Shown: piece by piece, positions 31,160 to 40,733 of the stretch
How positions within the stretch are numbered: position 1 is the stretch's first letter
Layout: each line of letters opens with the position of its first letter
DNA from: a virus
Direction: 5' to 3' (one strand)
DNA: 50,081 nucleotides
Virus record (IMG/VR): IMGVR_UViG_3300017971_000082
Coordinates: 1-50,081 of that record
Made by a program: the position numbers and the translations under genes
The notes under the pieces: model-generated
The model's input: the letters and a program-made list of their open reading frames with translations, nothing else
The model's database searches: none
What the model was told of the DNA's origin: nothing

Positions 31160-32599
31160 ATGGCGGGCATCGACGAAGCATACGTCGGAGCAACCAGAGC
31201 CGCGTACCAGGCGGCCCTGAAGGATTACTACCTCCCGTCCATCATCGTCACGTTCAACTCTTCGACGGTGCTCTACTACCGCGCGGAGAAGTCGAGCGAG
31301 CCGGTGGTCGGCGGGACAATCCAGCTCCTCCTCAACACCAAGCGGTCCGAGGGCTACGGCTCCATCCGCTACGGTGGACGCATCCCGGATCCCGATCGCC
31401 AGGGATACACCCGGATGCAGTTCCCGATCCGCTACCACTACGCGCGGATCAAGGTCCCGGGGCCGCTCATGGCCGAGACCCGCGATCCGGCGGGTGCGTG
31501 GGGCGAGGTTGTCGATCTCGAAGTCACGGGTGTTTCCCGCGACGAGAAGAACGACATCAACCGCCAGCTCTTCAACGACGGCTCAGGCCGCCTCGCGATC
31601 GTCACCGACGCCACCCAGCAGGCGGCCGGCATCCTGCAGCTGCGCGAGGTCTTCGACCTGGCCGACCAGGCGCCGGACGTGATGACCGTTCGCGACGGCA
31701 TGATGGTTGCAATCGTGGATGCCTCGGTTTCCACGACCAGCCCGGTCGCCGCGAACATGTTCGACGACATGAGCGGTACCGGCATTCGCCAGGCGATCGT
31801 TGGCAACACCGACCCGCAGGCGAAGACCATCACGCTCTTCCCCATCGACACCTCGACGGGCGGCCCCCAGGGCACCCCGTACACCCTCGCAGGCGTGGCG
31901 GCCGGTGATGCGATCGTGCGCGTCCACGTGCGCGACAACAACATCCGGACTTCCAGCGCCCTGTTGGACGAGTGCGCGTACCGCCACTCGACCGCTCCGG
32001 CGACCGACGAGGGCGCCTCGGGTCGCGAGATGATGGGGCTCGCCGGGATGGTCAGCGCGCAGGACGTGTTCTGCGGCTACAACCTCGGCGCGGTCACCAC
32101 CACGGGTCTCCAGAACATCTCGGTTGCCTCGGGCAACCCGTTCTGGAAGGCGTTCACGATCGACTACGGCGCAGCGCCGCAGCCGCTCGACCTGAACGAC
32201 ATGCAGACCTGCGTGGACCAGATGGAGCGCCTGGGCCAGGCGTTCTGCACCCTGATCGTCACCTCCTACGGTGGCCGCCGCGCGTACCTGCGGACCTTCG
32301 CAGCCGAGCGCCGCTACCCCGACGTGATGGATCTCGACGGCGGCTTCAAGGCTCTCAGCTTCAACGGGCTCCCGCTGGTGCCCGAGAAGGACTGCACGGC
32401 CGGCCGCTTCTACTTCCTGGACGAGACCACGCTTCTGATCGCTCGCATGAGCGAGTGGTTCTGGCTCGCCCGCGACAACGCCATCCTGCACCGGCTCGAC
32501 GACTACGATGCCTGGCAGGCGACCCTCGCGTACTACGCAGACTACTGCCTCCGCAAGCGCAACGCGCTCGCGGGCCTCTTCGGTGTACAGGAGAGCTAG
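31160..32599 (+). CDS. Major capsid protein (HK97-like fold)
   Basis: 479 aa. Gene order (portal, scaffold, this gene), length and a mixed alpha/beta composition with long spine-like helices and many short strands fit an HK97-fold capsid protein of the podovirus type. A mid-protein strand-rich section (about residues 205-265, with TLFPIDTSTGGPQGTPY) may be an inserted domain. Ribosome site AGAGGAA. Identification rests on context and pattern; no direct comparison was possible. Confidence 0.7.
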   Translation: MAGIDEAYVGATRAAYQAALKDYYLPSIIVTFNSSTVLYYRAEKSSEPVVGGTIQLLLNTKRSEGYGSIRYGGRIPDPDRQGYTRMQFPIRYHYARIKVPGPLMAETRDPAGAWGEVVDLEVTGVSRDEKNDINRQLFNDGSGRLAIVTDATQQAAGILQLREVFDLADQAPDVMTVRDGMMVAIVDASVSTTSPVAANMFDDMSGTGIRQAIVGNTDPQAKTITLFPIDTSTGGPQGTPYTLAGVAAGDAIVRVHVRDNNIRTSSALLDECAYRHSTAPATDEGASGREMMGLAGMVSAQDVFCGYNLGAVTTTGLQNISVASGNPFWKAFTIDYGAAPQPLDLNDMQTCVDQMERLGQAFCTLIVTSYGGRRAYLRTFAAERRYPDVMDLDGGFKALSFNGLPLVPEKDCTAGRFYFLDETTLLIARMSEWFWLARDNAILHRLDDYDAWQATLAYYADYCLRKRNALAGLFGVQES

Positions 32600-32602
32600 A
32601 CA

Positions 32603-33697
32603 ATGGCACTGACCAACACGGTGCGGTGGAGAGTCGTCGGGAGCGCAGACACCCGTGGCTTGACCATCGAGAATCTCCGCGAATCCGACGAGCTACGCCG
32701 CATCAGTTGGTTGGTGGCTCCGGTACACAATCCAGGGTGGTACGTTGCAGATACCTCCTTCCACCTCCGCAGCGCCGGGCACGTCTACACGTTGCCCGGC
32801 CCGGAGCGTGGGTCCGGCTTCGACTCGGCCGCCTGGGCTGCGCCCGGGGTCGATAACCTCCAGAACATCAAGCCGCCCTCGGGCTTCCCGAATATCTGCC
32901 TCTCGATCCGGACGATCCCGGCAACCAACGTCGGCCCGACATCGCGCATCTACAGGTTCCGCGTCACCGGCCTGGACTGCATGCTGCGCAAGGTCGAAGA
33001 GACGATCCAGATCGAGAGCATCAACAACGCAGCGGCTGCGATCCAGAGGGCCTGGGGCCGGGTGGGCTGGCGCCAGGTCGAGAAGATCGAGGTCATCGAG
33101 CTGACCGAGCTTTCGGGCGTCGGCTACGGAACTCGGGCCGACATGACACTCGTGGCCGAGGATCTCTACATCGGCTGGGACTTCGTGAACACTCAGGTGG
33201 TCGCGACCTGGTACGACACGCCAGAGCGCGACGACGACGGCGCCGGCAACCCGAACTGGCTCACCGGGCTCCCGTTCAAGATGAAGCGTGACGCCACGCT
33301 CGGCGCCACGACCCACGTTCACAACGTGGATGGGGTGGTCGAGATGGACTTCGACTCCTTCCCCTACGGCTCCAACGCGAACGTGAAGACGAGGGCGAAT
33401 GCCGTCAGAGCCGCAGGCTTCTACACCGGAGGCTGGTTCGGCTCGGATGGATGGACGACATCCCTGGCCTTCAACGGGGGATCGTTCGTCACGGACCAGC
33501 AAGAGCCCGCTCCTGCGGCGGCTCGCCTGACCTGGCGGGATCTGAACGTCTGGGCTCCCGCTGCAGCGCACCGTCCGAACTTCTCCTCGGGCAAGGACGC
33601 CACGCCGGACCCGATCAACACGGTGACCCTGAACGCTTACGCCTTCTTCCTGCATGAGTGGCGGGACGTGCCCGCGCTCCAGGACTTCGAGGATTAG
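32603..33697 (+). CDS. Structural protein, unknown (364 aa)
   Basis: Begins 3 bases after the capsid gene. Beta-rich throughout, Trp- and Tyr-rich (WYVADTSFHLRSAGHVY), without signal or membrane segments. Could be a head decoration, a vertex protein or a tail component. No family recognised. Confidence 0.6.
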   Translation: MALTNTVRWRVVGSADTRGLTIENLRESDELRRISWLVAPVHNPGWYVADTSFHLRSAGHVYTLPGPERGSGFDSAAWAAPGVDNLQNIKPPSGFPNICLSIRTIPATNVGPTSRIYRFRVTGLDCMLRKVEETIQIESINNAAAAIQRAWGRVGWRQVEKIEVIELTELSGVGYGTRADMTLVAEDLYIGWDFVNTQVVATWYDTPERDDDGAGNPNWLTGLPFKMKRDATLGATTHVHNVDGVVEMDFDSFPYGSNANVKTRANAVRAAGFYTGGWFGSDGWTTSLAFNGGSFVTDQQEPAPAAARLTWRDLNVWAPAAAHRPNFSSGKDATPDPINTVTLNAYAFFLHEWRDVPALQDFED

Positions 33698-33699
33698 CC

Positions 33700-35850
33700 A
33701 TGCAAGATCAGATCTACGACGTTCGCTCCGGCCTGAGGCATCACCTGATGATGGTGCTGCCCGTGAACGACCGGGACTGGTTCTGGAGCACGGCGAACCT
33801 CGCGGCGGTCGCAGACCCCACCGAGATCACCCCGGCGAGCTTCAACAACTGGTCGATGCCTGGGTACCAGCCCGTTGGCGCCAGGCTGCATATCGCGGCC
33901 GGCAACCAGGGGACGCTGGCATCCTGCACGATCGACTTCGTTGGCGTCGATGCCTGGGGCATCCGGGTCGAGGACTCGATCGAGCTGCGCACCGATCAGC
34001 AGGACCGATTCAACGGCTGCGTCCAGTTCACGCGGTTCAGCTTCGCGCGGGTGGACAGGATCCGGATCAAGAGCATCACGGCGGCGGCGAACGACGAGCT
34101 GCACATCGGCTTCCCGCTCCCGATGCACTTCCCATTCACAGCTCCGAACCTGCCGACGCTGAACTACTCGGCTCCAGGGCTCGGCCGCAACCATGTCTTC
34201 CAGTTCCCGCACGGGGGCGAGTGGACGTTCATCGATCACATGGCCCGCGCCGAGCTGATCCTGGACACGACGAACGCGAACGCGCTGCACGTCGCAGATG
34301 GCGATCGCCTGATCGTGACCGACGAGCAGAAGACCGTCCGCTGGGAGATCACCGCTGGCGCTGCGGCTGCAGGCTACGAGAAGCTAGACTTGACCGCATG
34401 GGTCACGGCCAGGGACGCGAGGACCGACATCATCGCTGCGGTGCAGTCCCACCACGCGGACTGGTGCCAGCTGCTCACGGTCGGAGCCTCGGGCCATGCC
34501 ATCACGGTGGATGACAAGGCGGGCAAGACGAAGACCTTCATGCTCGGCACGGCGGCGAGCGAGGAGTACATCGCAGTCACCATCGGCGGATCGGCCGCTG
34601 CCACGGCAACCAACCTCGGGGCAGCGATCACCGCAGCGGTTGCAGCTGGCCACCTGGGAGCCCACATCTCGGCGAAGGTGGTGGGCGATACCGTGCGCGT
34701 CTTCTCGAATCGCTACGATCTGAAGGACTCCTTCGGGATCTCGATCTACGCGAACGACGAGGACGTAGCGGCTCCGCTGACTCCGGCGCCTTCGTTCGCG
34801 ATCACCCGGCCCCGCTGGGGCGTGACTCCGATCATCAAGGAAGGCATCGCGCGGCAGTGGACTGCGAACGCGACGGCGGACCGGGCAGCCATCTGGTTCG
34901 TCGGCGGGACGCAGAAGACCTTCGTGGAGCTTGTGCGAGAGGCGGCTGGCGTCTGGTCGATCATCAAGACGGGCGGCGCCGGTACAGCGATCGCTGTGGA
35001 CTTCACCCCAAAGCGCGCGATCGACTTCGATCCGTTGTTCTATCTGGTTCTCAATTCACAGATCCCGCAGCGACACGGGGATGCCTTCTGGCTGCAGGAG
35101 GGGGCACTGGAGGACGATTTCGAGTTCGACGATACGGTTCAGGCGACCTTCTGCACGCCTGGCAACGAGATCGACATCGCGACGGCAGCCCCGACTCCGG
35201 CCACGGTGGCAAGCCGGACGGCGACCGCGATCAACGGTGGCTCTGGCAACACGACATGGAAGGCTGCCTACGACGATTCAGTCTATGCAGCCGCTGGTGG
35301 CGATCGCGTCTTGCTACTCAACGCTCCGGCGATCGCAACCGTCCTGATCCCAGAGTCGAACTGCGCGATCCAGTACGGCGACCCGACGATGGCCGGCTAT
35401 GCCATCCGCGCGCCGCACTGGTACTCGCTCGCCTTGAACTTCGAGATTCAGGGGTTCGGGGCTCATAGCCTTGGGGTGAACAGCATCCCGGGGTCCTTCC
35501 AGTACGCGATCTGGGATCTCTGGAGGATGGCTGCCGCGCCGCAGCCGGGCCTCAAGTTCATCGGTGACGCAGGGGCCTACTCCCTCGGGAGCCCGCGTGC
35601 GATGGTCTGGGACAACTCAGGTGTCGGCGAGACAGCCCTCGTGACAGGCGGGCTCTCGGGGCTGTTCATCATGCAGACTGTGCGGACGCCCGAAGAGACC
35701 AGGCGCACGCATCACAATCCGTTCGGGGTCTCCAAGTTCGGCAAGAACCGGATCATCGAGGCGGAAGCCCAGATGCTCGGTAACCGCATGGGTGGTGCTG
35801 GGACGATGGATCGCAAGTTCATCGGCGCCGGCCGCAAGGTGAAGAGGTAA
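33700..35850 (+). CDS. Beta-rich virion protein with TxxNL module
   Basis: 716 aa from ATG 33700, 2 bases after the previous stop. Beta-rich. At about 34470-34770 it holds a module with the signature GGSAAATATNLGAAITAAV followed by strand VGDTVRVFSN; the same module recurs in other genes of this block (35853, 39686, 40734). A second degenerate copy may lie near 35110-35360 (PATVASRTATAINGG). C-terminal region has Gly-rich stretches. Probable tail or head-surface component. Its own family is not recognised. Confidence 0.6.
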   Translation: MQDQIYDVRSGLRHHLMMVLPVNDRDWFWSTANLAAVADPTEITPASFNNWSMPGYQPVGARLHIAAGNQGTLASCTIDFVGVDAWGIRVEDSIELRTDQQDRFNGCVQFTRFSFARVDRIRIKSITAAANDELHIGFPLPMHFPFTAPNLPTLNYSAPGLGRNHVFQFPHGGEWTFIDHMARAELILDTTNANALHVADGDRLIVTDEQKTVRWEITAGAAAAGYEKLDLTAWVTARDARTDIIAAVQSHHADWCQLLTVGASGHAITVDDKAGKTKTFMLGTAASEEYIAVTIGGSAAATATNLGAAITAAVAAGHLGAHISAKVVGDTVRVFSNRYDLKDSFGISIYANDEDVAAPLTPAPSFAITRPRWGVTPIIKEGIARQWTANATADRAAIWFVGGTQKTFVELVREAAGVWSIIKTGGAGTAIAVDFTPKRAIDFDPLFYLVLNSQIPQRHGDAFWLQEGALEDDFEFDDTVQATFCTPGNEIDIATAAPTPATVASRTATAINGGSGNTTWKAAYDDSVYAAAGGDRVLLLNAPAIATVLIPESNCAIQYGDPTMAGYAIRAPHWYSLALNFEIQGFGAHSLGVNSIPGSFQYAIWDLWRMAAAPQPGLKFIGDAGAYSLGSPRAMVWDNSGVGETALVTGGLSGLFIMQTVRTPEETRRTHHNPFGVSKFGKNRIIEAEAQMLGNRMGGAGTMDRKFIGAGRKVKR

Positions 35851-35852
35851 TC

Positions 35853-37883
35853 ATGAAGGGCATCACGGAACGCAGCTTCAGCCGCTCCTCTCTGATCCGC
35901 TCGGGGATCTACGCCCAGGGGCTGCTGGCCGGTGACGTGGCTCGCGGCTTCCTTCTCAGCGATGCGGGCAGCGCGGTCCCGGCCGCCGTCCTGGACGACG
36001 GGGACAAATACTTCGAGCAGCGTCCCACCCCGTGGTTCTACGAGTGGATGAAATGGGGCGAGTCTGGGGATGCCCGCATCGCCGAGCTGACGGGCTCCAC
36101 GCTGAAGAAGGCCGGCCAGATCGACGGGCGCGTTCTGTGGGCTGGCGACGTGGTGGCGCAGCTGCACGACAACAGCGGCAACGCCGGCTACGCTCGCGCG
36201 ACGGTCGAGAACACGGCAGCCGCTGGCGACCGGCTCCAGATCGCAGACGGCACCCACACTCGCCTCTACGAGGGCGAGGATACCCTCGGCATCTTCGACT
36301 TCCTGGCGACCCAAGCCTACGGGGACCAGATCAGGGTCGCCGATGGTGTGCTCACCTACACCCTGACGCTCACCCACAACACGGACATCGCCCTCGGGCG
36401 CGTTGAGATGGGCTCGACGGCTGCGCAGACGGCAGCGAACGTCTACTACGCCTTGAACGAGGCGATCCGGGCTGGCCTCCTCTCCTCGGACATCGTGGTC
36501 TACCAGGACTCGGCGGCGAACATCACGCTCAGCCGCTACAGCGTGGCCGGTGTGCTCACGCTCACGGCGCCGACGAATGCCGGGCCGACGATCAACGCCG
36601 CTACGCTACAGAGCCTCGCAGCCACCGCAGGCAACGTGCGCTTCGCGATCCGCACAGCGACGGTCGGCACGACCGAGGATCTGATTCGGGCGATCATCTA
36701 CGACCAGGGCCTCGGCAACCTGGACTCCGACATCACGATCTACCAGGAGAACGACAACCTGGGCGCCGGGACGACCGTGCTTCGGCTCCGTCGCGAGACG
36801 GGGGTGATCACGCTCACCACCCCGGTGAACGCTGGCCCGACGTTCTCGGGTGTCGTCTCGGTGACGGCAGCCAGGCCGGCGAGGGTGAAGCTGCGCATCG
36901 AGGGCTTCGACACCTGCGGGACCCCGCACGAAGAGGAGGTACTCCTGGAGTGCGACGGTGACGGCACGGCGGGGGCCGATGTCTTCTACCGCAGCCAGTA
37001 CGCCTATCAGTGGTGCCACGCCCAGATCCTGGAGAAGGAGAACATCGCGACCGCCGATTACCTGAACATCGGGAACGAGTTTCGGCATCACTCGCTGCGC
37101 TGCACGCTGCTGGACGCTGGGACGGCTCTCGACACCTACGTGATCAACGACGGGGTGAATCCGGCGGTCACGTTCACGTTCAAGGCGGTAGCCCCTGGTG
37201 CGCTCGATGTCCTGATCGGGGCGAGCGCTGGGGCGACGGCGACGAACCTCAAGGCCAAGGTGGACGCGCAGATCGGCGTCTCGCTGGCCGCCACGATGCT
37301 CACCACGCTGGACGACGGCGGCGGGAACGCCGGCAACAACTCGCTCCTGATCTGGGACACCCAGGCCACGAACCGACCCGGCTACAAGCACACCGAGACC
37401 GGGACCACCTGCTGGCTGGAAGATGGCCCTGGCAAGACGGGCTTCTCCCTGCTCTCGGGCAACCGGCAGCCGATGAGCGAGGCGAACATCAAGATCGGCC
37501 TCTTCTGGCGCGTGCGCGACATCCGGGACATCACCTGCGTGAAGTTCGATCGCCAGCACGTCGGCGACGGCGCAGCGATCATCGAGGCCAACAACAACGT
37601 GCGGGGCTTCTACCCGCTGAACCTCGTGCGCGGCAACGGAACGGTAGCCCCGTACATCGATCGGCGGGACAACTCGCTGGTCGTGAACAACTACACCGAA
37701 CTCACCCGCTCTGCGGTTTACAACCCGAGCGGTGCTGTCCATGAGCTGAAGACGTATCCCGAGGGCGGGATGCACTTCCTGATGTTCCAGTTCGATCCGC
37801 TAGAGCCGCAAGACCTTCCCCAGGGTCAAGTGAATGCGAACATCGCGGATCCGAGACCCTCCAACGAGATCCTGAGCACATGA
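35853..37883 (+). CDS. Beta-rich virion protein with several copies of the TxxNL module
   Basis: 676 aa. Contains at least three copies of the shared module: about 36340-36600 (MGSTAAQTAANVYYALNEAI), about 36650-36870 (TTEDLIRAIIYDQG) and about 37140-37365 (GASAGATATNLKAKVDAQI). The strand pattern GVLTLTAPTNAGPT and GVITLTTPVNAGPT marks adjacent copies, indicating internal duplication. Few Cys residues. Likely a repeat-built surface or tail protein. The stop overlaps the next start. Confidence 0.6.
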   Translation: MKGITERSFSRSSLIRSGIYAQGLLAGDVARGFLLSDAGSAVPAAVLDDGDKYFEQRPTPWFYEWMKWGESGDARIAELTGSTLKKAGQIDGRVLWAGDVVAQLHDNSGNAGYARATVENTAAAGDRLQIADGTHTRLYEGEDTLGIFDFLATQAYGDQIRVADGVLTYTLTLTHNTDIALGRVEMGSTAAQTAANVYYALNEAIRAGLLSSDIVVYQDSAANITLSRYSVAGVLTLTAPTNAGPTINAATLQSLAATAGNVRFAIRTATVGTTEDLIRAIIYDQGLGNLDSDITIYQENDNLGAGTTVLRLRRETGVITLTTPVNAGPTFSGVVSVTAARPARVKLRIEGFDTCGTPHEEEVLLECDGDGTAGADVFYRSQYAYQWCHAQILEKENIATADYLNIGNEFRHHSLRCTLLDAGTALDTYVINDGVNPAVTFTFKAVAPGALDVLIGASAGATATNLKAKVDAQIGVSLAATMLTTLDDGGGNAGNNSLLIWDTQATNRPGYKHTETGTTCWLEDGPGKTGFSLLSGNRQPMSEANIKIGLFWRVRDIRDITCVKFDRQHVGDGAAIIEANNNVRGFYPLNLVRGNGTVAPYIDRRDNSLVVNNYTELTRSAVYNPSGAVHELKTYPEGGMHFLMFQFDPLEPQDLPQGQVNANIADPRPSNEILST

Positions 37884-38386
37884 ACCTAGACTCTTTCAAC
37901 CGAAAGCTGAAGAGTATCGACAAGACGCTGTTCGCCAAGCGGGATGCCCCTCCACGCAACGAGCGCGAGCAGCTCGACCGCATCTCATACCAAGCTCGTG
38001 AGACCCGGTTCCTGATCTGCCAGAAGTCTCCCAAGACGGGCGAAGAGAGCGTCGTCAAGGTCATCGAGACCGAGGATGGAGGCTTCCGCGCTCCCAGCGA
38101 CCGTGACCTTCAGTGGGTCCGAGAGATGAACCATCTCATGCAGAAGGTGTGGGCGAACCCCGACAACCGCCTTGTTCTTGAAACGTGGTGCATGGAGAAC
38201 CTCGATAAGCAGCACATCCAGAATCAGGAGAAGCTGCTGGAGGTTCAGAGGGAACTCTTCATCGGTCCGATGTACGAGGAGATCCGCTCGATCTACCAGC
38301 ACCAGTATCGCTCCCTCTTCGCCGGCAAGACGTATCACATGCTGCACCGCAAGGGGAGACACAACGTCCAAGACTGGAGGCGGTAG
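37880..38386 (+). CDS. Unknown 168-aa protein
   Basis: ATG 37880 overlaps the previous stop. Basic, helical protein with Glu/Gln/Arg-rich coil segments (QHIQNQEKLLEVQRELF) and a basic C-terminus (YHMLHRKGRHNVQDWRR). No known motif. Lies before the membrane-anchored coiled-coil gene, with which it overlaps by 1 base. Confidence 0.6.
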   Translation: MNLDSFNRKLKSIDKTLFAKRDAPPRNEREQLDRISYQARETRFLICQKSPKTGEESVVKVIETEDGGFRAPSDRDLQWVREMNHLMQKVWANPDNRLVLETWCMENLDKQHIQNQEKLLEVQRELFIGPMYEEIRSIYQHQYRSLFAGKTYHMLHRKGRHNVQDWRR

Positions 38387-38754
38387 TGGAAGACCAGATC
38401 GTGATGATCGTTCGGGAGCTGGGCTCGCTCGGCATCATCGGGATGTCCGCTTGGTATCTGTTCAGGTTCTACCTTCCGAGGAGAGACCAAGAGCACCAGG
38501 AGGCTCTTGAGCGAACGCAGATCAGCTTCGAGAAGCTGCTGCTCGCTCAAGGGGAGACGTTTCGATCGGGAATGCAGAGCCTGTCTGCTCGCGTCAAGAA
38601 GTCCAGCGAGAACATCGGACGAGTCATCGAGGCCCAAGAACGGCTTACCAATCAACTCCGAGACCACGAGCAGCGAGAAGAGGTGCAGCTCGAACAGCAC
38701 ACTGGATATCTCACGAAGATTGAGTCCCACCTAGAGAAGATGGCGGCGAAATGA
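38386..38754 (+). CDS. Membrane-anchored coiled-coil protein, possible holin/spanin-like
   Basis: 122 aa from GTG 38386, overlapping the previous TAG. One membrane helix at about residues 11-30 (ELGSLGIIGMSAWYLFRFYL), then basic PRR and a long Glu/Gln/Leu coiled coil to the end. This N-anchor plus coiled-coil layout is shared by i-spanins, haemolysin XhlA-like proteins and some virion anchors. The location among tail genes makes a lysis role possible but unproven. Confidence 0.5.
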   Translation: MEDQIVMIVRELGSLGIIGMSAWYLFRFYLPRRDQEHQEALERTQISFEKLLLAQGETFRSGMQSLSARVKKSSENIGRVIEAQERLTNQLRDHEQREEVQLEQHTGYLTKIESHLEKMAAK

Positions 38755-39689
38755 ACCTCGGGGAGCTTCTAGATCGGCTGCGATTCCTGATGGAGACGAA
38801 TCGCGTCCAGAGGCGCTGGACCGACTCGGAGCTTGTGATCTACCTGAACGATGCCCAGGAGTACATGCGGGCTCTCAAGATCGAGGCGGATCCCGATTAC
38901 TACCTCGATATGGAGATGACCAGCGATATCGGGCTCACCCTCACGGCAGAGGGGACCGGGATGTACTCGCTCGTGCTGCCCGAGTACATGGAGTACGTGC
39001 GCCGGATCGAAGCCTTCGGGACATCGGGGACGGGTTTCGGCACGCCGGTTGAGCAGGCGAAGCTGAGGGATCACCAGCGATCTAGCACCTGGAGCTACTT
39101 CGAGGGCGTCTACGGGATCCAGACCTGGATGTACGGCGGCCCGCGCAAGCTGTTCTTCGCGACGGCAGACGCCGCAGACAACATGCGGATCTGGTTCGTG
39201 CGCCGGGCGCCGAAGATGGTGCGGTTCACGGCGCAGCAGCCGGTCGCATCCCCCACGCTCATCCATGCTCTCGCGACGGCGGGTTCGCTGGTCGGCAAGC
39301 TCGACAAGACGGATGATTACTACGTCGGCGCGACGATGGAGATCAGCACAAAGACGGCCGGGCCTGGCGATCCGGAGGGCGAGACCCGCAGGGTCACAGC
39401 CTACGCGCGGGACACGTACCCGTCGATGCAGTTCACGACGGAAGCCTTCAGCGCAAACGTGAGCACGGGCGACATCTGCGACATCCTCCCGTCCGTCGAG
39501 GAGATGCACCAGGAGCTGCTCGTGTACCTGGCTGCACAGAGAGCCCTTGCGAAAGCGGGGAACAGAGATCAGATCGATGCCCTTCAGGTGACGAAGGGCG
39601 AGCTTCTTTCACAGTACCTGACCACGGCAAACGATCGATTCGATTCGACCCCGGACCACGTGTCCTGGCCTGGAGATGACATGCGATGA
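38751..39689 (+). CDS. Head-tail adaptor / tail tube A-like protein
   Basis: 312 aa, ATGA overlap with the previous gene. N-terminal pattern ELLDRLRFLMETNRVQRRW, then TDSELVIYLNDAQEYMRALK matches the helix-W-(T/S)-D-x-E-L-x-x-x-(I/L)-N-x-A-Q/E signature common at the N-terminus of podovirus adaptor proteins that attach under the portal. The middle is beta-rich, with a helical C-terminus. It would close the head and start the tail. Confidence 0.65.
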   Translation: MNLGELLDRLRFLMETNRVQRRWTDSELVIYLNDAQEYMRALKIEADPDYYLDMEMTSDIGLTLTAEGTGMYSLVLPEYMEYVRRIEAFGTSGTGFGTPVEQAKLRDHQRSSTWSYFEGVYGIQTWMYGGPRKLFFATADAADNMRIWFVRRAPKMVRFTAQQPVASPTLIHALATAGSLVGKLDKTDDYYVGATMEISTKTAGPGDPEGETRRVTAYARDTYPSMQFTTEAFSANVSTGDICDILPSVEEMHQELLVYLAAQRALAKAGNRDQIDALQVTKGELLSQYLTTANDRFDSTPDHVSWPGDDMR

Positions 39690-40732
39690 GTACAGCAGTA
39701 ACCCTTCGAGAGCTTGTAATCGACCAGGCCAGCGGGTCCTACACGGGACTCGCAGGCGAACTGTGGCTGTTGCCCGAGACGGGGGACTCGCGGGACAAGG
39801 CGATCCTCAAGGGGCTGGAACTCGTCGAGCCGGTTGCTGGACTCGGGCCTGTCATCCTCCGACTGTTCGACGTGAACGCTCTGGCGAGGGAGGCAGCAAC
39901 GATCACGTTCTCTGCCCAGCCGGCGGACACGAACCTTCTCACCTACACGGATCCATACCACACGGCTGTCATCTTCGAGTATGACAGCACGGGAGCCTTC
40001 ACTGCTGGGCGCCAGCCGGTCTTGATCGGATCGACGTTCTACGAGACGGCCAGGAACACCTATCTGGCCATCCTTCGGAACATCGAAGATGGGGTGATGC
40101 CTGGTATCGCTGCGATCGTTCCGGAGAGCATCACGCTCGGGGCTGCTGGAGTGGACACCCATACCCTGACGGTGACGGATGGGACCACGACCTACATCTT
40201 CGAGCTGGACAACAACGGAGCCTGGACGGCTGGGAACATCCCGGTGCCGATCGGAGGGACGGCAGCCGCGACGACCGCGAACCTCCTCGAACTTCTGAAG
40301 TCGTGCTTCCCGAACAACGAACTCGTCACCCATTCGATCGACCCTGCCGCGCCCGGGAAGATCTGGATCCACGGTGTCCAATGTACGGTTGGCGGTGCGA
40401 CGTTCACCGTGACCAGGCCGATTGTCACATTCCGGACGCTGCTTCCTGGATCCACTGCGCAGCATGGTGGGGGCACAGGTCTTTTCGTTGCGGGCGCGGC
40501 ATCGCCCGTTGTCGCGACCGCAGGCGGCGCCGCTCTCCCTGGCGCGGTCATCGCTGCCGAGTATGGTCTCTATCATCCTGGAGACATCCTCGAAGTGAAT
40601 CGTCAGTTCGACGGAGGGATCTTCGCCCAGGTCACGACCGGAGCGAACGCGCGAGTGAAGCTCCTCTTCGAGTACATGGGACAGGGCCGCCTCAGTGGCC
40701 GGACCTACGGCAAGTCCACAGCGCAGTATTGA
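39686..40732 (+). CDS. Virion protein with two copies of the TxxNL module
   Basis: 348 aa, ATGA overlap. Two copies of the shared beta module: about 39895-40140 (EYDSTGAFTAGRQPVLIG then YETARNTYLAILRNI) and about 40150-40420 (FELDNNGAWTAGNIPVPIGG then TTANLLELLKSC). The DNNGAWTAGNIPVPIG and DSTGAFTAGRQPVLIG strands are clearly duplicates. C-terminal part is Gly/Ala-rich beta. Likely a tail or baseplate-type component; function unknown. Confidence 0.6.
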   Translation: MSTAVTLRELVIDQASGSYTGLAGELWLLPETGDSRDKAILKGLELVEPVAGLGPVILRLFDVNALAREAATITFSAQPADTNLLTYTDPYHTAVIFEYDSTGAFTAGRQPVLIGSTFYETARNTYLAILRNIEDGVMPGIAAIVPESITLGAAGVDTHTLTVTDGTTTYIFELDNNGAWTAGNIPVPIGGTAAATTANLLELLKSCFPNNELVTHSIDPAAPGKIWIHGVQCTVGGATFTVTRPIVTFRTLLPGSTAQHGGGTGLFVAGAASPVVATAGGAALPGAVIAAEYGLYHPGDILEVNRQFDGGIFAQVTTGANARVKLLFEYMGQGRLSGRTYGKSTAQY

Positions 40733-40733
40733 G

